Positions 1 to 5,185 of a DNA stretch of 8,798 nucleotides are shown in pieces. The notes under the pieces were generated by a model. That model was not told where the DNA came from, did no database searches, and saw only the letters and a program-made list of their open reading frames with translations. Location of the stretch: positions 1 through 8,798 of the forward strand of contig JAZQKU010000050.1 in assembly GCA_045542315.1 (NCBI GenBank), written 5' to 3'. The DNA comes from RGIG5299 sp045542315 (lineage in GTDB: Bacteria > Bacillota > Clostridia > Oscillospirales > RGIG5299). Made by a program: the position numbers and the translations under genes. Numbering within the stretch: position 1 is the stretch's first letter; every line of letters starts with the position of its first letter.

Positions 1-130
1 AGCGGGTGCGCACCCCACCCACCCCTAAAATCCGTGCAAACCGTTTGTATGCCCCGCGCGCATAGTGAAAAAACCGCTTTATTTTTCCGAAAGTTGCAAA
101 AACAATTTCAATAAAAATTTTAAAAGCTAT
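1..130. repeat. Possible dispersed intergenic repeat, GC-rich left part
   Basis: This non-coding block differs in composition from what follows: bases 1-65 are rich in G and C, while 66-170 are very AT-rich. It contains a perfect 12-base palindrome at 4-15 and a near-palindrome at 35-49. On the minus strand a frame stays open from base 130 to the window edge without an ATG; part of it reads GAYKRFARILGVGGVRTR. I have an unverified recollection of very similar translated strings at the ends of hypothetical proteins from gut Clostridia, which would fit a repeat found at many loci. That identity is inference. It could equally be the unremarkable end of an upstream intergenic region. Confidence 0.35.
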
Positions 131-158
131 TTAAAATAAAGAAAAAATATAGTATAAT
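130..158 (+). promoter_or_regulatory. Sigma-A type promoter for the HAD/radical SAM operon
   Basis: A perfect -10 box TATAAT lies at 153-158, and a -35-like TTTAAA (4 of 6 matches to TTGACA) lies at 130-135, with the optimal 17-base spacer. Transcription would begin near 165 and give a leader of about 27 bases before the ATG at 192. The surrounding AT-rich stretch (66-170) fits a promoter. This is the only well-formed promoter seen in the window, so it may drive most or all of the downstream genes. Confidence 0.65.
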
Positions 159-191
159 ATTATATAACTATGTCTGTTTGGAGAAATTACA

Positions 192-1013
192 ATGCGATTT
201 GATAACGTCCTACTTCTTTCCGACCTCGACGGAACCTTTTTAAACGATGAGGTAAAGCCCGTAAAAGCAAATATTGACGCGGTAAACCGCTTCGTTGAAA
301 ACGGCGGTCATTTTTCCGTTGCTTCGGGCAGACCGCCGCAGTCGGCGCTTAATTATATTTCGGATTGCAGGGTAAACTTTCCCGCAGTAACCTACAACGG
401 CGCGATGGCTTACGATTTTGAAAAAAAGGAAGCAATAAAGTTTATTTATACCACTGATGAGATTGGAAGGATCGCCTACGACGTCTATCTGCAGTATAAG
501 GATAAGATAGGCTTTCTTGCATACTACGAAAACGAACTCATAACCGTTTCGGAAAACGAATTCAGCCTTATTATGAAGCCGTTTGAGGCGCTTGAATTTA
601 AGGAGATAAAGGATTATTCGGCATTCCCGAAGGGTGTTATCAAATATTTATACGTCGGAAATCCCGAAACGATAAATGAGATGCTTGAGATTTTTGAGAA
701 AAATTATTCCGGAAAGCTTCGTTTTACAAGCGCGGGTAAATATTTCATCGAGCTTCTCGCAATAGGCGCCGACAAAGGCTCGATGATGGAATATCTTGTA
801 AAGAGCCACCCCGAAATAACAACCGTTATTGCAATAGGCGATTATTTCAACGACCTTTGCATTTTGGAAAAGGCAGATATAAAGGCGGTCGTAAAGGGCG
901 CGCCGAAGGAGCTTTTGGATATTGCCGATTACGTTACCGAAAAAACGAACAACGAGGGCGCCGTGGCAGATCTTATTGACAGTCTGGAGGGAATTTTAAA
1001 TGGAAAAGCTTGA
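192..1013 (+). CDS. Cof-type HAD-IIB family phosphatase
   Basis: This is a cytosolic haloacid dehalogenase superfamily hydrolase of the Cof/YidA type. These proteins usually dephosphorylate sugar phosphates, nucleotides or cofactors such as FMN; the substrate here cannot be told from sequence. All four HAD motifs are visible: motif I DLDGT with nucleophile D11 and acid/base D13, motif II S45 in VASGR, motif III K195 in ADKGS, and motif IV GDYFND with D217 and D221. The region between motifs II and III (about 80-190) is the C2 cap that sets substrate choice. At 273 residues it has the normal family length. The ATG has a GGAG site 8 bases upstream. It is the first gene behind the promoter at 130-158, and its end overlaps the next gene by 14 bases, implying co-transcription. 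Confidence 0.9.
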   Translation: MRFDNVLLLSDLDGTFLNDEVKPVKANIDAVNRFVENGGHFSVASGRPPQSALNYISDCRVNFPAVTYNGAMAYDFEKKEAIKFIYTTDEIGRIAYDVYLQYKDKIGFLAYYENELITVSENEFSLIMKPFEALEFKEIKDYSAFPKGVIKYLYVGNPETINEMLEIFEKNYSGKLRFTSAGKYFIELLAIGADKGSMMEYLVKSHPEITTVIAIGDYFNDLCILEKADIKAVVKGAPKELLDIADYVTEKTNNEGAVADLIDSLEGILNGKA

Positions 1014-2832
1014 TAAAATTTTAGCTTCGGTTCAGAAGCCCGCAAGATATACGGGCGGAGAATTCGGAGAGGTAATAAAGGATATAAAGGGTGTTGACGT
1101 CCGCTTTGCCTTTTGCTTTCCCGACAGCTACGATATAGGAATGAGCCACCTCGGAATGAAGCTTCTTTACTCCCTTATAAACGCAAGGGAGGATAGCTAC
1201 TGCGAGCGTGTTTTCGCGCCGTCCTTGGAAATGGCGGAAAAGATGAGAGCGGAAGGTCTCCCTCTTTTTTCACTTGAAACGAAGTCGCCCCTTCGCGACT
1301 TTGATATCGTTGGCTTTACTCTTCAGTATGAGCTTTCCTACACCAATATTTTATATATGCTTGATCTTGCGGACATTCCCTTTTATTCAAAGGACCGAGA
1401 CAAGAGCTATCCCTTGGTTGTCGGCGGCGGACCCTGTGCGGTAAACGCCGAGCCGATTGCCGATTTCTTCGACCTGTTTATGATAGGCGACGGCGAGGAG
1501 GTTATGAACGAGATAATCGACCTTTACAGGGATTGCAAATCAAAGGGATTTAACAAAAAGGAATATTTGTTAAAGGCTTCGGCGATCGAGGGCGTTTACG
1601 TTCCCTCGCTTTACGATATAAGCTACAACGCCGACGGCACCGTGGCGGAGATAAAGCCGACGGAGGGTGCCCCCAAAAAGGTAAAAAGAAGAATTTTAAA
1701 GGATTTTTCGGGTGCCTTTTACCCCGATAGTTTCGTGGTGCCTTATTCCGAAACGGTGCACGACAGAGCCTGCATTGAGGTAATGCGCGGCTGTATGCGC
1801 GGCTGCAGATTTTGCCAGGCGGGATATATCTACCGTCCGCTTCGCGAAAGAAGCGCAAAGAGGAATAACGAGCTTGCCCACAGCCTTGTGAAAAAGACGG
1901 GCTACGAGGAGCTTTCGCTTCTTTCTCTTTCCACGAGCGACTATTCCGAGCTTCCCGAGCTTCTTGACGGTCTTTATTCATGGACCGACGAGGAAAAGAC
2001 CTCTATCTCCCTCCCGTCGCTTCGCGTTGACAGCTTCACGAGCGCAATAAGAGATAAAATATCAAACGTAAAAAAATCGGGCCTAACCTTTGCGCCCGAG
2101 GCAGGCACACAAAGGCTTCGCGACGTTATCAACAAAAACGTAACCGAGGAGGAGCTTCGCCGTACCGCGGATATTGCATTCTCCGGAGGATACACCTCGT
2201 TAAAGCTTTACTTTATGATGGGACTTCCCACCGAAACGAGGGAGGACCTTGCCGGTATCGTTTCCCTTGCGGGCGAGATAGTTGACCTCTTTTACAAAAA
2301 TCCCAACCGTCAGAAGGGAAAGAGCTTTTCACTTTCGGCATCGGTCTCCTGCTTCGTTCCCAAGCCCTTTACCCCCTTCCAGTGGGAGCCGCAGGACAGC
2401 GTAGAGGAGCTTATTGAGAAGCAGAAATTTTTAAGAGAAATTCCCCGCTCGAAGAAGATATCGGTTTCCACCCATAAGCCTTACGTTTCGGCGATAGAGG
2501 GTGTTTTCGCAAGAGGCGACAGACGTCTTGCAAGGGTAATTGAAAGAGCCTATAAAAACGGTGCGGTATTCGACAGCTGGGACGGGCATTTCTCCTATGA
2601 CCGTTGGATAGACGCGCTTTCGGCAGAGGGACTTACCGCCGAATTTTACGCAAACCGCAGAAGAGAATTCACGGAGGTCATGCCGTGGGACGTTATCGAC
2701 GCTTCGATAACAAAGGAATTTTTAATAAGAGAAGCCAAGGCGGCGGCAGAGGGAAAAACCTCCCCCAACTGCCGTGAAAAATGTATGGCGTGCGGTGCAG
2801 GCTGCAAAAACGGAAGGGTGGGAGAGCTTTGA
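1000..2832 (+). CDS. TIGR03960 family B12-binding-like/radical SAM protein
   Basis: A radical SAM enzyme of unknown reaction. The N-terminal part (about 30-190) resembles the B12-binding-like fold of such proteins, with a GGGPCA segment at 142-147 and MIGDGEE at 161-167, but I do not see the classic DxHxxG cobalamin motif. The radical SAM core starts at about 255; its 4Fe-4S ligands are C265, C269 and C272 in RGCMRGCRFC. The core continues to about 480, including FAPEAGTQRLRD. The extreme C-terminus carries four more cysteines, C591, C595, C598 and C602, which could bind a second cluster or zinc. The 610-residue length is usual for this family. The ATG sits 9 bases after GGAGG and inside the end of the HAD gene. 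The partner gene follows at once, matching the TIGR03960-TIGR03936 pairing common in Clostridia. The true substrate is not known. Confidence 0.88.
   Translation: MEKLDKILASVQKPARYTGGEFGEVIKDIKGVDVRFAFCFPDSYDIGMSHLGMKLLYSLINAREDSYCERVFAPSLEMAEKMRAEGLPLFSLETKSPLRDFDIVGFTLQYELSYTNILYMLDLADIPFYSKDRDKSYPLVVGGGPCAVNAEPIADFFDLFMIGDGEEVMNEIIDLYRDCKSKGFNKKEYLLKASAIEGVYVPSLYDISYNADGTVAEIKPTEGAPKKVKRRILKDFSGAFYPDSFVVPYSETVHDRACIEVMRGCMRGCRFCQAGYIYRPLRERSAKRNNELAHSLVKKTGYEELSLLSLSTSDYSELPELLDGLYSWTDEEKTSISLPSLRVDSFTSAIRDKISNVKKSGLTFAPEAGTQRLRDVINKNVTEEELRRTADIAFSGGYTSLKLYFMMGLPTETREDLAGIVSLAGEIVDLFYKNPNRQKGKSFSLSASVSCFVPKPFTPFQWEPQDSVEELIEKQKFLREIPRSKKISVSTHKPYVSAIEGVFARGDRRLARVIERAYKNGAVFDSWDGHFSYDRWIDALSAEGLTAEFYANRRREFTEVMPWDVIDASITKEFLIREAKAAAEGKTSPNCREKCMACGAGCKNGRVGEL
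2820..2826 (+). promoter_or_regulatory. Ribosome binding site supporting a TTG start at 2829
   Basis: GGGAGAG lies just ahead of a TTG at 2829-2831 that overlaps the preceding stop codon as TTGA. The core GGAG at 2821-2824 is 4 bases from the TTG, slightly close but workable. An upstream in-frame ATG at 2781 would create a 52-base overlap and add 16 residues with no family counterpart that I recognise. The ATG at 2839 is out of frame. Confidence 0.6.
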
Positions 2833-3482
2833 AAACCGATGCAATAAAGATAAGAATAACCTTTCGCAAGACTGCGGCGGTAAGATACGTTTCTCACCTC
2901 GATATGATGCGCGCGTTTAAAAGAGCGCTTCGGAGAAGCGGCCTTCCCATCGTATATACCGAGGGCTTTAACGTCCACCCCGTTATGATATTCACGCCGC
3001 CCCTTTCGGTAGGATATTTGAGCGAATGCGAGCTTCTTGATATAGGTCTTACGAGAGAGGTGCCCTTAAAGGAGATTTTATCGGCGCTTTGCCGCTCACT
3101 TCCCGAGGGCTTTATGGCAACCGAGGTAAAATATGCGAAAAACAAGATATCGGATATATTCACCTCGGTTTACGAGGTCACAGCCCCCGAGCTTTTGGGA
3201 AAAAGGGAGGAATTCGAGGCGTTTATAGAGGAAGAGGAGATAGTAATTGCAAAGTCCACCAAGGGCGGCGACAAAACGGTTGACTGCGCACCCTTTGTAA
3301 AAAACGCCCGCTTCGAGGAGAAAAACGGGAAAGCGGTTATAACCCTCTTTTTGCCCTCAAATAACGATCTTTCGGTAAATCCCCGCCTTGTTATTGAGGA
3401 GTTTATGAGGAGAGAGGGAATAGAGGCGTCGCCCGACTACAAAAGAACGGCGCTTCTTGACAAAAACGGTAATTCTTTTTAA
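2829..3482 (+). CDS. TIGR03936/DUF2344 radical SAM-associated protein
   Basis: This 217-residue protein belongs to the DUF2344 family, found next to, or fused to, TIGR03960 radical SAM proteins. Its role is unknown; genome context in Firmicutes has linked the pair to RNA or ribosome-related genes. The family signature is clear: an N-terminal beta strand (IKIRITFRK, 6-14), then YVSHLDMMRAFKRALRRSG (20-38), then GFNVHP (46-51) and PLSVGYLSE. I place the start at TTG 2829, overlapping the previous stop by three bases, because it gives the expected short N-terminus and follows a GGGAGAG site. An ATG start at 2781 would give 233 residues with an arginine- and lysine-rich extension that is probably just read-through of the overlapping gene. 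The overlap suggests translational coupling with its partner. No ribonuclease G gene, a frequent next neighbour, follows. Confidence 0.85.
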   Translation: MKTDAIKIRITFRKTAAVRYVSHLDMMRAFKRALRRSGLPIVYTEGFNVHPVMIFTPPLSVGYLSECELLDIGLTREVPLKEILSALCRSLPEGFMATEVKYAKNKISDIFTSVYEVTAPELLGKREEFEAFIEEEEIVIAKSTKGGDKTVDCAPFVKNARFEEKNGKAVITLFLPSNNDLSVNPRLVIEEFMRREGIEASPDYKRTALLDKNGNSF

Positions 3483-3522
3483 TTTTTTGGAGCATATATA
3501 ATAGTATGAGAGGAGAATAAAA
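3483..3522 (+). promoter_or_regulatory. Short gap with possible weak promoter and strong RBS
   Basis: This 40-base AT-rich gap is the largest one between genes. It holds a TATAAT at 3497-3502, but the position 17 bases upstream is TTCTTT, a poor -35 box, so a promoter is only possible. AGGAG at 3511-3515 lies 7 bases from the ATG at 3523 and is a strong ribosome binding site. No terminator hairpin is visible, so read-through from upstream is likely. Confidence 0.35.
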
Positions 3523-3888
3523 ATGAACAACGATTTTATTAACGAGGTAGCCGATAAGGCGAAATGCGCCGCAGAGTATGCGGGCAAAAAGGTCGGTGTG
3601 GCAGTTGACGTAACAAAGCTTAAAATAAAGGTGCTTGAAACCAAAAACGAGATTGAAAAGACCTATATTGAAATAGGAAAGCTCTCCTACGGCGGCGAAA
3701 AAAAGGGTGTTGACAACAGCGAAAAGATAGCCCTTCGTCACGAAAGGCTCGATTCGCTTTTCGAAGCACTCGATTCTCTTAACGCGGAGATCGCCTCTGT
3801 AAGAGGCAAGGAGGTCTGCGCCGTCTGCGGAAAGGCAAACGCCGACAACGCAAGCTACTGCAGCGGCTGCGGAGCCGATCTTAAATAA
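3523..3888 (+). CDS. Small coiled-coil zinc-ribbon protein
   Basis: A 121-residue soluble protein of unknown function. Residues about 30-95 are charged and heptad-like and probably form a helical hairpin or coiled coil. The C-terminus is a zinc ribbon with C99-x2-C102 and C113-x2-C116 (CAVCG and CSGCG), matching the double-CxxC zinc-ribbon type found at the ends of many Firmicute proteins. The alanine-, lysine- and valine-rich N-terminus (about 5-32) could be amphipathic but is too charged for a membrane span. There is no signal peptide. It sits between the DUF2344 gene and DUF951, so two small zinc-binding-type proteins lie directly ahead of prfA. The assignment rests on the zinc-ribbon motif only. 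Confidence 0.75.
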   Translation: MNNDFINEVADKAKCAAEYAGKKVGVAVDVTKLKIKVLETKNEIEKTYIEIGKLSYGGEKKGVDNSEKIALRHERLDSLFEALDSLNAEIASVRGKEVCAVCGKANADNASYCSGCGADLK

Positions 3889-3889
3889 A

Positions 3890-3907
3890 AAAAACGGAGG
3901 CGTTTTT
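3890..3907 (+). promoter_or_regulatory. Hairpin presenting the DUF951 ribosome binding site in its loop
   Basis: AAAAACG at 3890-3896 is the exact reverse complement of CGTTTTT at 3901-3907, leaving a four-base loop GAGG. The Shine-Dalgarno GGAGG at 3896-3900 fills the loop plus the closing G, 7 bases before the ATG at 3908. With only two G-C pairs the stem is weak. It resembles a terminator because it ends in five Ts, but it is too unstable for that role to be likely, so it may only mildly affect translation. Confidence 0.4.
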
Positions 3908-4126
3908 ATGGAGATCGCCGTCGGCGACGTGGTAGAAATGAAGAAAAAGCACCCCTGCGGCGCAAAAACGATGAAGGTGCTTCGCACGGGGCTTGACTAC
4001 CGCTTTGAGTGCACGGGCTGCGGCAAGATAATTCTTGCGCCCCGCCGTCTTATTGAGAAGAATATTAAAAAAATCGTTTTGGCTGCAGGCGAAAACGGAA
4101 ATGCGGAGAGTTTGAATGACAGATAA
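3908..4126 (+). CDS. DUF951 family protein
   Basis: A 72-residue protein of the DUF951 family, widespread in Firmicutes and of unknown function. The family pattern is plain: VGDVVEMKKKHPCG at 5-18, then a hydrophobic strand, then FECTGCG at 33-39 and a basic tail RRLIEKNIKKIV. H15, C17, C35 and C38 could form a small metal site; the fold is predicted to be a compact beta barrel, which with its basic end would suit nucleic acid binding (inference). The length is close to the family norm, with a slightly extended C-terminus that overlaps prfA by 11 bases. That overlap suggests translational coupling with release factor 1. The start is set by GGAGG 7 bases upstream. Confidence 0.85.
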   Translation: MEIAVGDVVEMKKKHPCGAKTMKVLRTGLDYRFECTGCGKIILAPRRLIEKNIKKIVLAAGENGNAESLNDR

Positions 4127-5180
4127 GCTAAACGCCGTGAGCGAAAAGTTTGAAGCAATAGAAAAGCGTCTTGCTTCGGGTGAGGCGGTTTCGGATATGA
4201 ATGAATACAAGCGCCTGATGAAGGAGCATAAGGAGCTTTTGCCCGTTTACGAAAAATACTCCGAGTATAAAAGAGTTTCCGCTTCTCTTTCAGAGGCGCG
4301 TGAGATACTTTCGATGGGCGACAGCGAGCTTAAGGAGCTTGCAGAGGCAGAGATCGAGGAATCGGAGGAAAAGCTCAAGGTGATCGAGGAGGAGCTTAAA
4401 ATTCTCCTTTTACCCAAGGACGCAAACGATGACAAAAGCGTTATCGTTGAGATACGCGGCGGCGCGGGCGGCGAGGAAGCGGCTCTTTTTGCCGCATCGC
4501 TTTACAGAATGTATTCGATGTACAGTGAATCGAAGGGCTTTAAAACAGAAATAATAAATGCAAACGAGACCGAGCTCGGCGGCTATAAGGAGATATCCTT
4601 TATGATAGACGGCGCGGGTGCTTTTTCACGCCTTAAATTCGAAAGCGGCGTTCATCGCGTCCAGCGTGTGCCCGATACCGAAAGCGGCGGAAGGATACAC
4701 ACCTCAACGGTAACGGTTGCTGTGCTTCCCGAGGCGGAGGAAATAGAGTTTGAAATAAATCCCGCCGATCTGCAGATAGATACCTACCGTGCCTCGGGCG
4801 CGGGCGGTCAGCACGTTAACAAGACCGAATCGGCAATAAGAATAACCCATATTCCCACAGGCACGATAGTTGAGTGTCAGGAGGAAAGAAGTCAGCACAA
4901 AAACAGAGAAAAGGCGCTTCGCGTGCTTCGCTCAAAGATATGCGAGAGAATGCAAAGTGAGGCTGACGCCGAGATTGCCGCCACCAGAAAAAATCAGGTA
5001 GGCACAGGCGACCGAAGCGAGAGAATAAGAACCTACAACTTCCCGCAGGGAAGAGTGACCGACCACAGGATCGGTCTTACGCTTTATAAGCTTGAAGCGT
5101 TTTTAAACGGCAGTCTTGACGAGATGATTGACGCTCTCGTTACCGCCGACAGGCTTGAAAAACTCAAGGAAGAGGCATAA
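4116..5180 (+). CDS. prfA: Peptide chain release factor 1
   Basis: Release factor 1 reads UAA and UAG in the ribosomal A site and triggers hydrolysis of the finished peptidyl-tRNA. The catalytic GGQ loop is present as GAGGQ, with GGQ at 230-232. The stop-codon reading tripeptide is of the RF1 type, PDT at 186-188 in HRVQRVPDTES, where Escherichia coli has PAT; RF2 would show SPF. The GGAGGEEAALFA segment (115-126) is also typical. At 354 residues it matches the family (360 in E. coli), with the helical N-terminal domain at about 1-100 intact. ATG 4116 follows GGAG by 7 bases and overlaps the DUF951 gene. The methyltransferase gene prmC, often directly downstream, is not here; sua5 follows instead after five bases. 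Confidence 0.96.
   Translation: MTDKLNAVSEKFEAIEKRLASGEAVSDMNEYKRLMKEHKELLPVYEKYSEYKRVSASLSEAREILSMGDSELKELAEAEIEESEEKLKVIEEELKILLLPKDANDDKSVIVEIRGGAGGEEAALFAASLYRMYSMYSESKGFKTEIINANETELGGYKEISFMIDGAGAFSRLKFESGVHRVQRVPDTESGGRIHTSTVTVAVLPEAEEIEFEINPADLQIDTYRASGAGGQHVNKTESAIRITHIPTGTIVECQEERSQHKNREKALRVLRSKICERMQSEADAEIAATRKNQVGTGDRSERIRTYNFPQGRVTDHRIGLTLYKLEAFLNGSLDEMIDALVTADRLEKLKEEA
5167..5175 (+). promoter_or_regulatory. Likely ribosome binding site for TTG start at 5186
   Basis: AGGAAGAGG, within the last codons of prfA, lies 10 bases ahead of the TTG at 5186. A second purine-rich stretch, AAAGGG at 5180-5185, touches the TTG and is too close to act. No in-frame ATG occurs until residue 119, well inside the conserved YrdC domain, so TTG is the best start. 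The spacing is longer than optimal, which suggests modest expression. Confidence 0.5.
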
Positions 5181-5185
5181 AAGGG

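Noticed and set aside
6..26. G-quadruplex on the minus strand
   Set aside because: Only three runs of three or more G are present in the window (GGGG, GGG, GGGG); a fourth is needed.
2..28. Tail of an upstream plus-strand gene ending at TAA 26-28
   Set aside because: The eight codons read AGAHPTHP, with no domain support and the composition of the non-coding block; too short to claim.
2781..2828. ATG 2781 as the start of the DUF2344 protein
   Set aside because: It would overlap the radical SAM gene by 52 bases and add a basic tail that the family does not show; TTG 2829 has a better context.
3457..3462. Perfect TTGACA at the end of the DUF2344 gene as a -35 box
   Set aside because: The TATAAT at 3497 is 34 bases away, and no decent -10 lies at 16-18 bases; it encodes conserved-frame residues and is probably chance.
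3890..3907. Intrinsic terminator between the zinc-ribbon gene and DUF951
   Set aside because: The stem has only two G-C pairs, and the T-run is part of the stem and directly abuts the next start codon.
3403..3987. Minus-strand open frame of 194 codons across the zinc-ribbon and DUF951 genes
   Set aside because: It overlaps three well-supported plus-strand genes, and its hydrophobic and cysteine-rich translation is the shadow of lysine- and glutamate-rich codons.
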